Below are positions 8,573 to 17,873 of a stretch of 64,000 nucleotides of DNA, one piece after another (the stretch's first letter is position 1; every line of letters starts with the position of its first letter). The position numbers and the translations under genes were made by a program. This DNA comes from an uncultured Bacillota bacterium. Its GTDB lineage: Bacteria > Bacillota_I > Bacilli_A > RFN20 > CAG-826. The stretch spans positions 1 to 64,000 of the forward strand of contig CALEHV010000002.1 of assembly GCA_937876465.1 (NCBI GenBank), read 5' to 3'. The notes under the pieces are model-generated. The model was not told the origin of the DNA. It saw only the letters and a list, made by a program, of their open reading frames with translations, and did not search any database.

Positions 8573-10195
8573 TTATTTTAATAATTTATAATCAATTTTT
8601 CCAATAGGTGTATGTGGCATCTTATCGATAAAAACGATTTCTTTGGGTTTGGAGTAAACTCCAAGACGCGAAACAATACGTTCAATAAGTTTCTTCTCCG
8701 CATCTTCTTTTGTACCTTTATAAGTCTTGGATAGCATTACATAAAGTTTAATAATATGTCCATGTTTTTCATCTTCAATTCCGATTGCACAAGTCTCATA
8801 AACAAAGTTAAATGACGTTGCACAGTCTTCGATTTGAGATGGAAATACAGGAACTCCATTAACTTTAACTAATTGTTTAATTCTTTGTTTATATGTAATA
8901 TAGCCTTCAGAATCGATTGAACCGAAGTCACCGGTTCTTACATATTTTGTTCCGTCTTTTCCGACATAGAAAACAGAATTTAATGAATCATCGTTTATAA
9001 AACGATATCCGTTCATAACAGTTGGGCCACCAATACAAATTTCGCCATCTTGATCAGGCGCAAGTTCATTAAGATTCTCATCAAGAACAGTCCATTTTAA
9101 ATTAGGTAAAATTCTACCAACTGTTCCTGGTTTATAACTATATGCGCCATTAACCGAGCACACATTAACAACCTCTGTAAGTCCGTAACCTTCACGCATT
9201 ATGCACTCGCTACCTGCCTTTTGCATACGCATATTAAAGCGTTCTTTAAGAGCAGGGGAGACATAGTCTCCACCAACATAAGCTGCTGAAATGCTTCTAA
9301 GTTTTCTTCCTCTAAAGTTTGGTTTAGAAAGCAATGCTTCATATAAAACAGGCACACCAATTAAAAATTCAAGTTGACCTTTTTTGATATAATCAACAGT
9401 ATGTTTTCTTGTGAATTTTGGCATTAAAACATCAGTGCCACCATAAACCAGCATACAATGAATAGCCATTGCTAAGCCAAAACCATGGAACATTGGTAAA
9501 GCGGAGAGCATAGAACTCTTCGACAAGCTGTCTTTGCCAGTAATCCATTGAACATTGCATACAACTGAATTGATTGCGTAATCGCTTAACGCAATCGTTT
9601 TAGGTTTACCTGTTGTTCCTCCAGAATGTAAATATACAGAATCTCTCTTATACGAATTTTCCAAAGTGCATTCTGCTGTATCTGTTTTAAAATGATAAAA
9701 TTTATCAATTGTTCGTTCGTTTTTAACTAATTTACCTTTATTTTTTCTTCTATAAATAACACGACTTAATTTTGTGAATTCGTTAGCTGGGCAACAAGAG
9801 AAAAACTTAACATCTTTCCCCATTAAATCAACAAATTTCTTGTAGTTTACATCAAGAACAAAAACATATTTTGATTTAGTAAGTTCAAGAACTTCTTTCA
9901 TTTGTTCAAATGTAAAAAGAGGATGAACGATATTTGCAATCGCACCAATTTGATTAACAGCATAAAGCAAGTAAACTGCATCAGGTATATTTGGCAAACA
10001 AATAGTAACAGGTTCGTTTTCTTTAATTCCGAGACTACGTAATGCTGCAGCAAACTGATTAATCCTCTTCAATAAATGCTTGTACGAATATGAGTGTTTA
10101 AAATAGCGAAGTGCTACATTTCTTGGGTATGAAAGAGCGCTTCTTTTTACATTTTGATATAAAGTCAATTCAACTGGACATGGTTCCTGTTTCAT
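8573..10195 (-). CDS. AMP-binding acyl-CoA synthetase (acyl-CoA ligase)
   Basis: ANL-superfamily adenylating enzyme of 540 residues, full length. It would activate a carboxylic acid with ATP to an acyl-adenylate and then the CoA thioester. Visible motifs are the phosphate loop SGGTTGKPK, the A5 motif GYGLTEV, the A7/A8 region RTGDFGSID and the C-terminal catalytic Lys in PIGKIDYK. The acid is unknown; medium- or long-chain fatty acids are plausible. It begins 10 bases after the acyltransferase-like gene, with an AGAGGATT ribosome site, suggesting that the two act on the same acyl group. Confidence 0.85.
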   Translation of the reverse strand: MKQEPCPVELTLYQNVKRSALSYPRNVALRYFKHSYSYKHLLKRINQFAAALRSLGIKENEPVTICLPNIPDAVYLLYAVNQIGAIANIVHPLFTFEQMKEVLELTKSKYVFVLDVNYKKFVDLMGKDVKFFSCCPANEFTKLSRVIYRRKNKGKLVKNERTIDKFYHFKTDTAECTLENSYKRDSVYLHSGGTTGKPKTIALSDYAINSVVCNVQWITGKDSLSKSSMLSALPMFHGFGLAMAIHCMLVYGGTDVLMPKFTRKHTVDYIKKGQLEFLIGVPVLYEALLSKPNFRGRKLRSISAAYVGGDYVSPALKERFNMRMQKAGSECIMREGYGLTEVVNVCSVNGAYSYKPGTVGRILPNLKWTVLDENLNELAPDQDGEICIGGPTVMNGYRFINDDSLNSVFYVGKDGTKYVRTGDFGSIDSEGYITYKQRIKQLVKVNGVPVFPSQIEDCATSFNFVYETCAIGIEDEKHGHIIKLYVMLSKTYKGTKEDAEKKLIERIVSRLGVYSKPKEIVFIDKMPHTPIGKIDYKLLK

Positions 10196-10205
10196 ATTTA
10201 ATCCT

Positions 10206-11465
10206 CTATATAGCTAATGGATATCCCATTAATAAAATAATTGGAATCATAATTAAAAGGAATGCAGGTTGATGGAAAATATAGACAAATAATGTATGTC
10301 TTCCAGGATATGCAATTCCTGATAATTTTTTATTAATCTTAGCATTCATTTGTCCTTGTGTAGACGCTAAATAAGCGTCTCCTTCAAGTTTACAATCTTC
10401 TTTATGATAAAAATATTTGATAATGGATTTCTTATCTGCATAAAGGGTTTCACCGACGAATCCACCTAAGAATACATAAGGAATGTAAGGGAAAAGTCCA
10501 AGCCAATCGGAGCCAAAACCTTTGAGACCAAGAACAGGCATCCACCAGTTTGAAGCGTTTAAATCAGACCAGTTATTCATCCATCCAATATCATTACCGT
10601 AATTATTGAATATGAAGAAGAATCGAGACCAAAGTTTGGCACTATTATGGCCAAGATTTAAGTAGTTAATTGATGAAAGAATTCCCCAGAAAACTGCTAA
10701 TACTATAAAGAATCCTAAACAAATCCATTTCCAATTACGTTTACCAAATAATTTCTTGCATAGCATAGAAATTGATGAATAAACGATTAAGCTAATTCCA
10801 ATTGCTGTCATTGTTGAAATCATAACCGGAACTTGAATTCCAACAAGTCCAAGAAGAGCAGAACCTCCAGTTATGGCTAATCCTAAACCAAGTATTCCAC
10901 AACCTCTTTTAATATTTCCTTTTGAAAATTTACATGAAACACCAGACAAAAATACAAAAAGGAAAACACCAAACAGTCTTATAAAAACTCTTATGTCAGC
11001 ACTCCAATATGCATTAGCAAATTGTTGCATTGAATACAAAAATCCTTCGTCAGTGTTTTTAAATATTAAGGAAAAAATGCCTCCTGCGCTTTTAGTGAAA
11101 TCCCAAATAAAGTGATCAATCATCATTCCCCAAATTGCTATGCCTCTGAGGATATCGATTTCCCATACACGCTTTGCATTCTTAACTTCACTTTTAATTT
11201 TTGATGGTAAAGATGCTCTTCTTTTTGATATCCTTTTTGAATATTTATTTTCGAGTTTTTCAACTTTAATTTTTGCAGCCAATTCTAATCTAATTCGTAA
11301 TAAATCAGTTTCTTGTTGATCATGACTTAAAGCATATTGCATGCATTTAGAATCAATAGATTCTTTTAAAGATGCTTTTAAATTAGCTATCTTGGTATTA
11401 TAGCAGTCTTCCAAACTATTAATCTTGAAAGTTTCTTCTTGTAGCAATGATTCTTGAGTAATCAT
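10206..11465 (-). CDS. Polytopic membrane acyltransferase of the DUF1624/HGSNAT-like family
   Basis: 419 residues. A charged coiled-coil-prone region (about 1-100) precedes a polytopic membrane domain starting with the family hallmark RVWEIDILRGIAIWGMM and an HFIWDF segment. These are typical of DUF1624, related to heparan-alpha-glucosaminide N-acetyltransferase. It would transfer an acyl group across the membrane to a surface sugar or lipid. The coiled N-terminal extension is not usual in this family. The start is the first ATG; a TATACT box six bases upstream suggests a leaderless transcript, and a TTG 18 bases earlier is an alternative. First gene of the five-gene operon. Confidence 0.7.
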   Translation of the reverse strand: MITQESLLQEETFKINSLEDCYNTKIANLKASLKESIDSKCMQYALSHDQQETDLLRIRLELAAKIKVEKLENKYSKRISKRRASLPSKIKSEVKNAKRVWEIDILRGIAIWGMMIDHFIWDFTKSAGGIFSLIFKNTDEGFLYSMQQFANAYWSADIRVFIRLFGVFLFVFLSGVSCKFSKGNIKRGCGILGLGLAITGGSALLGLVGIQVPVMISTMTAIGISLIVYSSISMLCKKLFGKRNWKWICLGFFIVLAVFWGILSSINYLNLGHNSAKLWSRFFFIFNNYGNDIGWMNNWSDLNASNWWMPVLGLKGFGSDWLGLFPYIPYVFLGGFVGETLYADKKSIIKYFYHKEDCKLEGDAYLASTQGQMNAKINKKLSGIAYPGRHTLFVYIFHQPAFLLIMIPIILLMGYPLAI

Positions 11466-11538
11466 ACACAAGTATAATAACAAAACTTTAATTATAATTA
11501 AAGATGAAATATTCGATTTAATCTTACAAAATATAATT

Positions 11539-11544
11539 TATAAT
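11539..11544 (+). promoter_or_regulatory. -10 box for a leaderless hydrolase mRNA
   Basis: TATAAT ends eight bases before the ATG at 11552 (a second TATAAT is at 11532-11537). There is no ribosome site, so the mRNA should start at or next to the start codon. Confidence 0.6.
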
Positions 11545-11551
11545 TATCTAA

Positions 11552-12496
11552 ATGGAATGGTGGCAAATTGTCTTAATCGTTGTTGGTGGCATCATAATTC
11601 TTGCTGCAATTTCAGTTTTAATTTTTATTTCGAAAAGCGGTTCTCTTTTTTATCATGTAACTTTCTCTCGTAGAAAAGATGACGCAGGGTTTGCAGAACT
11701 AGAGAATCCTGAAGATAAAAAAGCTTCATCACGTGTTTGGTACGCAAATCAAAAATTAGAAGAATTTTCCATTACATCTTTTGATAATTTAAAACTTAAA
11801 GGATACTTCTTAAACAACAATTCAAACAAATTATTAATTTGTTTACACGGTTATAGAGGAAGATATTATTCAAATACGACTCAAGCACAAATTTTCTATG
11901 AAGCCGGATATGATGTTTTTCTTCCTAACAATAGGGCACACGATACCTCTGAAGGTGACTATTTCTCGATGGGTCCAAAAGAACAAAACGATGTCATTGA
12001 TTGGATTAATTTTATGGTTAAGAAAAATCCTCAATATGAGATTGTTTTGATGGGTATCTCAATGGGAGCTCATATCGCAATGATGGCATCTGGCAGAAAA
12101 GATTTTCCTAAAAATGTAAAATGCGTCATTGAAGATTGCGGCTATGCAGATTTGAAAGACGATTTGAAACATGAAGTTTATAAACTTAAAACATTAAAAT
12201 TTAAACCATTAATTCTTTTTGGAGGAGAACTTTATTGTAAAGTGTTCCACCATCATTCTTTAAAAGACAACACAAAAGATGGACTTAAAAATTTGAATGT
12301 TCCAATTTTGTTAATTCATGGTGATAAAGACACCTATGTTGACTATAAAAACTTACAAATAAACGCGAATAACGTTCCTGAAAATATCTATAAACAAATT
12401 GTGACGTTTGAAGGCGCAGGGCATAACGAAAGCAAAAATCAATTGGAGAAGTACAAAGATACACTAATTAACTTTGTTAATAAATTCATAAAATGA
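11552..12496 (+). CDS. Membrane-anchored alpha/beta hydrolase
   Basis: 314 residues with one N-terminal transmembrane helix (about 5-27) and an alpha/beta-hydrolase domain outside or peripheral to the membrane. Catalytic elements are present: oxyanion strand HGYRG, nucleophile elbow GISMG, acid in HGDKDTYVD and His in GAGHNES. It resembles the BAAT/YqkD-like serine hydrolases; substrate unknown. Its TGA overlaps the ATG of the methyltransferase gene (ATGA), so the two are translationally coupled. Confidence 0.82.
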   Translation: MEWWQIVLIVVGGIIILAAISVLIFISKSGSLFYHVTFSRRKDDAGFAELENPEDKKASSRVWYANQKLEEFSITSFDNLKLKGYFLNNNSNKLLICLHGYRGRYYSNTTQAQIFYEAGYDVFLPNNRAHDTSEGDYFSMGPKEQNDVIDWINFMVKKNPQYEIVLMGISMGAHIAMMASGRKDFPKNVKCVIEDCGYADLKDDLKHEVYKLKTLKFKPLILFGGELYCKVFHHHSLKDNTKDGLKNLNVPILLIHGDKDTYVDYKNLQINANNVPENIYKQIVTFEGAGHNESKNQLEKYKDTLINFVNKFIK

Positions 12497-13599
12497 AAAT
12501 AAAATTAAGTGAAAAAGAAGAGCAAATTGCACGTCGATTTTTAGAAGTTAAAGAAGACAATATTTGTGCTGCAGAATTATACATTGAATATTTAAACGAA
12601 CACTATAACGACATAAGTTCTTTTGACATAAAACAACTTGGTCAAAAATACGATACTTCCACCGCATTTTACAAAGCTTTTTTGAAATGCATGAAAATTA
12701 AAAACAATGATGAAGATTACAAACTTATTAACAAAACTTCGAAAGTTGATTCAATGAAGGTTTTAGATACAGAAAAATATCTAAACGATGAATTTGCAAA
12801 AACAATCGGATTTCCAAACTTCAAAAAAGATGATTGGATATTAACTAAGTTGCACTACTATCCTTACGAAGGCTTTGTTTACGATGAGCTTAAAATTGAT
12901 AACGAATTCTATGCAGAAACCACTCCTTTTGGCTTTTTTGAAAACGAATTTGAATATTTAGCAGTTATACAAGATGAAGCCATTTGGATGAGCGTTATTC
13001 CTCACGAAATCAACACCATGAAGAAACCTATTGAAGATGCCTATGGACGTGTTTTGGTCTTAGGCTTAGGCCTAGGTTACTATGCCTTCCATATTTCAAA
13101 TAAAGACGATGTTGAGCAAATTACAATCGTAGAAAACGATCCTAAAGTTATTAAATTATTCAAAGAACTAATCCTTCCTAAATTCCCAAATAAAAACAAA
13201 ATTAAAATTGTTAAAGATGATGCGTTCAACCATCTAAACGAGCAGCATGATTACGACTTTGTTTTTGCAGATATTTGGCACAATGTTGCTGATGGATTAG
13301 GCTTATATTTAAGAATCAAAAAATACGAAGATTTATATCCGAATACTCGCTTTGAATATTGGATTGAAACTTCAATTCTAGCCATGCTAAGACGTCAAAC
13401 CTTACAAGTATTTGATGAACTTATGTATGGCGAATTAACTGAAGATGATTATAAGAAAGCATCCAACGATAACGACAGAGTTATTAACGCTATATATTTT
13501 GCAACAAAAGACTATGAAATTAACTGCGCACAAGATTTAAGAGAATTGCTCTCCGACGATTCATTGCGTTTGCTAGCAAAAGTCTTAGTCCTAAAATAA
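12493..13599 (+). CDS. SAM-dependent methyltransferase-like protein (spermidine-synthase fold)
   Basis: 368 residues. The C-terminal half has a Rossmann SAM-binding strand and glycine loop (VLVLGLGLGYY, about 187-197), an acidic residue at the end of strand 2 (IVENDP) and an FADIW segment. This arrangement resembles spermidine synthase-like methyltransferases. The N-terminal half is unfamiliar and highly charged. No substrate can be assigned. It starts within the stop of the hydrolase gene and lacks its own ribosome site, which suggests the two proteins share a task. Confidence 0.65.
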   Translation: MKIKLSEKEEQIARRFLEVKEDNICAAELYIEYLNEHYNDISSFDIKQLGQKYDTSTAFYKAFLKCMKIKNNDEDYKLINKTSKVDSMKVLDTEKYLNDEFAKTIGFPNFKKDDWILTKLHYYPYEGFVYDELKIDNEFYAETTPFGFFENEFEYLAVIQDEAIWMSVIPHEINTMKKPIEDAYGRVLVLGLGLGYYAFHISNKDDVEQITIVENDPKVIKLFKELILPKFPNKNKIKIVKDDAFNHLNEQHDYDFVFADIWHNVADGLGLYLRIKKYEDLYPNTRFEYWIETSILAMLRRQTLQVFDELMYGELTEDDYKKASNDNDRVINAIYFATKDYEINCAQDLRELLSDDSLRLLAKVLVLK

Positions 13600-13669
13600 T
13601 CAAAAATTGCTTAATAAAAAATCTTAATTGCTATACAATTTTTAATTGTTAATTGATAAGGAGAAAATT

Positions 13670-15319
13670 ATGTCAATTTCACCATTACAAAAAGCTCGAT
13701 ATGCTTATAAACCAAAATTACCAGGAATGCTAAGAAATGGCATTAAAGATATTTGTGTTAAAGAAGGTCTTGAAACTCAAAGCGTTGCTGACCAAGAAAA
13801 AATCAAAGCTCTTTTCCCAAATACCTATGGTAAAAAAGAAATTACATTCCAAAAAGGAAGCAATACATCAAAAGCTAAAAAACAAGTTGTTGGTGTTATT
13901 TTATCAGGCGGCCAAGCTCCAGGAGGACACAACGTTGTTTGCGGTCTTTTTGACGCTCTCAAAGCTACAAGCGAAGATAACGTTTTAATCGGCTTTAAAA
14001 ACGGTCCATCTGCTTTAACAGATGACAGATTCGTCGTTTTAGAAAAAGATTATATTGATCAATATAGAAATACAGGCGGTTTTGATATTATTGGTTCAGG
14101 AAGAACAAAACTCGAAACTGAAGAACAATTTAATAAGGCTGCAGAAGTATGTAAGAAACACGGTATCACCGCTATCGTAATTATTGGTGGCGATGATTCA
14201 AATACTAACGCTGCTGTTTTAGCAGAATACTTTGCTGCTCATAACACTGGCGTTCAAGTTATTGGTTGCCCAAAAACAATTGATGGCGATTTAAAAAATG
14301 ATGATATCGAATGTTCCTTTGGCTTTGATACAGCTACAAAAACATACAGTGAATTAATTGGAAACATCGAAAGAGATGCTAATAGTGCTAAAAAATACTG
14401 GCACTTTGTTAAAGTTATGGGACGTTCAGCAAGTCACGTTGCGCTTGAATGTGCTCTTCAAACTCAACCAAACATCTGCTTAATCGGCGAAGAAGTTGCT
14501 GCCAAAAAGATGTCTTTATCAGCAATTGCTGATCAAATCACTGATTCTGTTATTTATAGAGCAGAGCACGGCGAAACATTTGGTGTTGCAATTATTCCAG
14601 AAGGTATAGTTGAATTTATTCCGGAATTCAGAGTTCTTCTTGATGAAATTAATGAACTCTTAGTAGGCGAACGTGCAAAACAATTTGACTCACTCAAATC
14701 ATGGGCAGACAAATATGCATTCATTGAAAAGGGTCTTACAAAAGAGTCAATGTCTGTCTTTGCAATCTTACCAGTTGGAATTCAACAACAATTGTTCTTA
14801 GAAAGAGACCCACATGGTAATGTTCAAGTTTCATTAATCGAATCCGAAAAATTATTCAGCCAACTTGTAAAAGACAAATTAGTTGAAAGAGGCTATACAG
14901 GAAAATATGGAACACAACACCACTTCTTTGGATATGAAGGAAGATGTGCATTCCCAAGTAACTTCGATAGCGATTACTGCTATTCGTTAGGCTATAATGC
15001 ATTCATGCTTATCCAATATGGATACACTGGTTATTTATCAAAAGTTTCTAACCTTTCAAAACCAGCAGAAGAATGGATTGCTGGCGGTATGCCAATCACA
15101 AAAATGATGAACATTGAAAGAAGACACGGAGAAGATAAACCTGTTATTCGTAAAGCTCTTGTTGAACTTAATGGAAAACCATTTAAGTACTTCGAAGAGC
15201 ATAGAGTTGAATGGTCACAAAAAACTTCATTCACATATCCTGGCGCAATCCAATATTATGGACCAGCAGAAGTGTGTGATGCTCCAACAAAAACTCTTAC
15301 ATTAGAAAAAACAAAATAA
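13670..15319 (+). CDS. pfp: Pyrophosphate-fructose 6-phosphate 1-phosphotransferase
   Basis: Reversible glycolytic enzyme that phosphorylates fructose 6-phosphate with PPi. 549 residues, the long clade typical of plant-beta/bacterial PPi-PFK. The nucleotide-site glycine is replaced by Asp in GGDDSNTNA, and the catalytic loop reads PKTIDGDLKND. Both features mark PPi rather than ATP use. The start follows AAGGAG at 13658-13663; an upstream in-frame start at 13646 lacks a site. A likely promoter (TTGCTT ... TATACA) is in the 70 bases upstream. Single-gene unit with a terminator after it. Confidence 0.93.
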   Translation: MSISPLQKARYAYKPKLPGMLRNGIKDICVKEGLETQSVADQEKIKALFPNTYGKKEITFQKGSNTSKAKKQVVGVILSGGQAPGGHNVVCGLFDALKATSEDNVLIGFKNGPSALTDDRFVVLEKDYIDQYRNTGGFDIIGSGRTKLETEEQFNKAAEVCKKHGITAIVIIGGDDSNTNAAVLAEYFAAHNTGVQVIGCPKTIDGDLKNDDIECSFGFDTATKTYSELIGNIERDANSAKKYWHFVKVMGRSASHVALECALQTQPNICLIGEEVAAKKMSLSAIADQITDSVIYRAEHGETFGVAIIPEGIVEFIPEFRVLLDEINELLVGERAKQFDSLKSWADKYAFIEKGLTKESMSVFAILPVGIQQQLFLERDPHGNVQVSLIESEKLFSQLVKDKLVERGYTGKYGTQHHFFGYEGRCAFPSNFDSDYCYSLGYNAFMLIQYGYTGYLSKVSNLSKPAEEWIAGGMPITKMMNIERRHGEDKPVIRKALVELNGKPFKYFEEHRVEWSQKTSFTYPGAIQYYGPAEVCDAPTKTLTLEKTK

Positions 15320-15325
15320 AAAATT

Positions 15326-15352
15326 GGGAACTCATCAGAGTTCCCTTTTTTC
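15326..15352. terminator. Terminator between pfp and pepT (convergent)
   Basis: GGGAACTC-ATCA-GAGTTCCC followed by six T on plus and an A/T tract on the other side; it can serve both convergent genes. Confidence 0.8.
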
Positions 15353-16555
15353 TTACATTTTATACATCTCAGTTATGATTTTGCTCATCAATTCCATTTC
15401 TTCTAAAACAGCATATTCATATCTTCCGTGGTGGTTATATGATCCTGTTCCAAGATTTGGAGTTGGACAACCGAGGAATGAAAAAGTAGCGCCATCTGTT
15501 CCACCACGTATTGGATCGTATTCAAACTTAATACCAAGCTTGTTATAAACGGCTTCAATTGTATTTTTAGCGGCAGGATTTTTGCTAACAATTTCATGCA
15601 TATTTCTATATTGATCTTTGAATGTAAGTTGCACTTTGCATCCAGGATATTTCTTTTCAATTAATTCTTTTGCATTTTCAAAATCCTTAACTTGTTGTTC
15701 AAGAATTTTTGAATCGTGGTTACGTAATATGTATGAAGCGTTTGCCTCTTCAACTGCACCAGAAATACCAACTAAATGATTAAAACCTTCTCGATTTTCT
15801 GTGTAGTAAGGAGTTTGTTTTTCAGGCAATAACCCTGCAAATTCACACAATATTAGTGCAGCATTGAGTAATTTTCCTTTGCCTTCCCCTGGATGAATTG
15901 ATTTACCTATAACTTTAATTTCACAGGATTTTGCATTGAAATTTTCAAAGCTTATATACTTTGGATCATCGCCATCGATTGTGTATGCAAACTTGCATCC
16001 ATATTTCTTGCAATCAAAGTGTTCTGGGCCTCTACCTACTTCCTCATCAGGAGTAAATAAAACTGACAACGGTCTTCTTTTATCGACAGGCATTGAAAGG
16101 ACATTTCTTATAACATCCATAATAATAGCTACTCCTGCTTTATCATCTGCACCTAATAATGTATTTCCGTCTGTTGTAATAATTGTTTTGCCTTTACACT
16201 CAGAAAGCTTCTTGAATTCATTTGGAGATAAAACATATCCAGACGAACCAAGCAAAATATCTTTACCGTTATACGACTCAATTATTTGAGGTTTTACATT
16301 TGCACCACTGCACTCTAAAGCAGTATCAATATGAGCACATAAACCAACACATTCTAAAGCCTTACTTCCGTCAATGTGTCCATAAAGTCTTCCGTATTGA
16401 TCAATGCCGCATTTTACGCCAAGATTTTTTAATTCTTTTTCCAATACTTTCAACAAATCATATTGTTTTAAAGTTGATGGAGTAGTTTCGCTTTCTTCAC
16501 TAGATTGAGTATCGATTTTTACATACCTTAAGAAATCTTCTAATATTTTGTTCAT
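15353..16555 (-). CDS. pepT: Peptidase T (tripeptide aminopeptidase)
   Basis: Cytosolic dizinc M20B aminopeptidase that releases the N-terminal residue of tripeptides, 400 residues and full length. Metal and catalytic motifs are visible: CAHIDTALE, LLGADDKAG, TPDEEVGRG with the catalytic Glu pair, and TIDGDDP. The family-typical NVKPQI follows the first His motif. AAGGTG lies before the ATG. Its likely promoter TATAAT lies inside the 3' end of the decayed lipoprotein gene immediately upstream. Confidence 0.92.
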   Translation of the reverse strand: MNKILEDFLRYVKIDTQSSEESETTPSTLKQYDLLKVLEKELKNLGVKCGIDQYGRLYGHIDGSKALECVGLCAHIDTALECSGANVKPQIIESYNGKDILLGSSGYVLSPNEFKKLSECKGKTIITTDGNTLLGADDKAGVAIIMDVIRNVLSMPVDKRRPLSVLFTPDEEVGRGPEHFDCKKYGCKFAYTIDGDDPKYISFENFNAKSCEIKVIGKSIHPGEGKGKLLNAALILCEFAGLLPEKQTPYYTENREGFNHLVGISGAVEEANASYILRNHDSKILEQQVKDFENAKELIEKKYPGCKVQLTFKDQYRNMHEIVSKNPAAKNTIEAVYNKLGIKFEYDPIRGGTDGATFSFLGCPTPNLGTGSYNHHGRYEYAVLEEMELMSKIITEMYKM

Positions 16556-16572
16556 AATTTCACCTTACTAAC

Positions 16573-16866
16573 TTAAAAATTATATTTATATAAACGAATC
16601 GAAATGTGGTCCTTTCCGTCTTCGTAAAAAGCTCCATAGGTCAAAGAGTATCCGGATAAGTATAGATTGGCCAGCCCTCTTCGGAGTCGGTATAATCATA
16701 GCCGTTATTTTCCAAATAGTAGTCATACAACTGTGTTTTTTGGTTTAAAATGCTCTGTTACAAACTTAGCAAAATCTTCAGAAGAAATTTTGGTCTCTGA
16801 GTTGCCACAACCACTTAAAGTTGATATAGCTAATAGAAGTGCTGTTAATTTAAAATTTAATCTCAT
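16573..16866 (-). pseudogene. Decayed small lipoprotein gene with two frameshifts
   Basis: Reading the minus strand from the ATG at 16866 gives a good lipoprotein signal with lipobox LSGC and about 27 further residues before a TGA. The same sense continues in a second frame (QLYDYYLENNGYDYTDSEE) and then in a third (SGYSLTYGAFYEDGKDH) to a TAA at 16573. The first shift falls at a run of six A. Three consecutive protein-like segments in three frames indicate a once-intact lipoprotein of about 95 residues. A sequencing error at the A-run could explain the first shift but not easily both. Confidence 0.65.
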
Positions 16867-17004
16867 TTTAAACAAAACTCTTTTCTTATATATTATAAGG
16901 TTGTCACACTACATATTCTATAAAATAAGGCTATTATTAACATTGTTAAATTATTACTTATATCAAAAAACCTATGAAAGGTGCTTTGCTCTTTTAAACG
17001 ATTA

Positions 17005-17697
17005 TTAAAATTCCCCTATTTGAATTTCAGATTCAGATACATCAATATAATTGATTATTAATTCAGATGTAAAAGGGAGATTGCCATGATTCATTATTTT
17101 GATTCCGGATTCATCAACATAGACCGAGTAATCTACTGATTTTCCTAATAATGAGTTTACGGAAGATTCTTCGAGACCTGGAATAACATGATCAAAATCA
17201 ACTATTTTAATTTTTTGTTCAGTTTCAGAATAAAACAATTCTCTATAAGTAAAACATTTATATATTTCATTTATTAAAATTTCCACTGAACTACCAGAGG
17301 TATTGTTATTTCTTAAAGTGTTAAACCCGTTTGGAATCATATCATGTTGAGTTTCTCTTATCTCAGCATAATAAAAACCATCATCATCACAAGTGATTCT
17401 GTGTGTTTGGAAGGAATCAGAATTGTCTTTACAAGACAACTTATATAAATATGTTATATCATCCCCTGCAGCATCTATAAAACGCTCAAAATTAATAAGA
17501 ACGCTAGAAATTCTAGTGTAGCCTTCATCTACTTCAGGATGGAGATTATCAGCTTTAAGATTTTTGTAATTTCTGGTTTGAACATCTTCGCCAGCTATAA
17601 AATTTGTATTGTTACTTGTGCTTTTTCCGTTAGTAGGAAGATTACATCCAGTAAGAAATGGCAATAATACAAGAGTAAATAATAAAGAATGTTTCAT
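17005..17697 (-). CDS. Secreted lipoprotein, unknown function
   Basis: 230 residues. Signal peptide with lipobox LTGC (Cys18) followed by an Asn/Ser/Thr-rich linker and a mostly polar, beta-rich domain. No family recognised. The promoter at 17705-17732 would begin transcription at the ATG, so the mRNA is probably leaderless. The decayed lipoprotein gene lies in the same direction just downstream, and both could have been paralogous surface proteins; their sequences are too different to show this. Confidence 0.7.
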   Translation of the reverse strand: MKHSLLFTLVLLPFLTGCNLPTNGKSTSNNTNFIAGEDVQTRNYKNLKADNLHPEVDEGYTRISSVLINFERFIDAAGDDITYLYKLSCKDNSDSFQTHRITCDDDGFYYAEIRETQHDMIPNGFNTLRNNNTSGSSVEILINEIYKCFTYRELFYSETEQKIKIVDFDHVIPGLEESSVNSLLGKSVDYSVYVDESGIKIMNHGNLPFTSELIINYIDVSESEIQIGEF

Positions 17698-17704
17698 ATT
17701 TATG

Positions 17705-17732
17705 ATTTTAATTTAAATAAAATCATTTTCAA
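17705..17732 (-). promoter_or_regulatory. Promoter giving a leaderless lipoprotein mRNA
   Basis: Minus strand: -35 TTGAAA, 16-base spacer, -10 TAAAAT, then seven bases to the ATG at 17697. No ribosome site is present. Confidence 0.65.
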
Positions 17733-17734
17733 AT

Positions 17735-17761
17735 AAAAAAGAATCAATCCAAGTTGATTCT
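17735..17761 (-). terminator. Terminator of tRNA-His
   Basis: Minus strand AGAATCAA-loop-TTGATTCT followed by six T, 12 bases beyond the tRNA CCA end. Confidence 0.8.
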
Positions 17762-17773
17762 ATTTTGTGTTAA

Positions 17774-17851
17774 TGGGGCGGCTAACGAGAGTCGAACTCG
17801 TGAATGACCGGTTCACAGCCGGTTGTGTTAGGCCACTTCACCATAGCCGCC
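17774..17851 (-). tRNA. tRNA-His (GTG)
   Basis: Cloverleaf on the minus strand with anticodon GTG, encoded CCA, discriminator C and the extra G at position -1 that pairs with it, the identity mark of tRNA-His. T-arm GAGTTCGACTC. Confidence 0.95.
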
Positions 17852-17873
17852 AGTTAACGTTTATAATCTTAAC

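Noticed and set aside
15031..15305. Frames on both strands within the pfp gene end
   Set aside because: Shadows of a clearly conserved enzyme.
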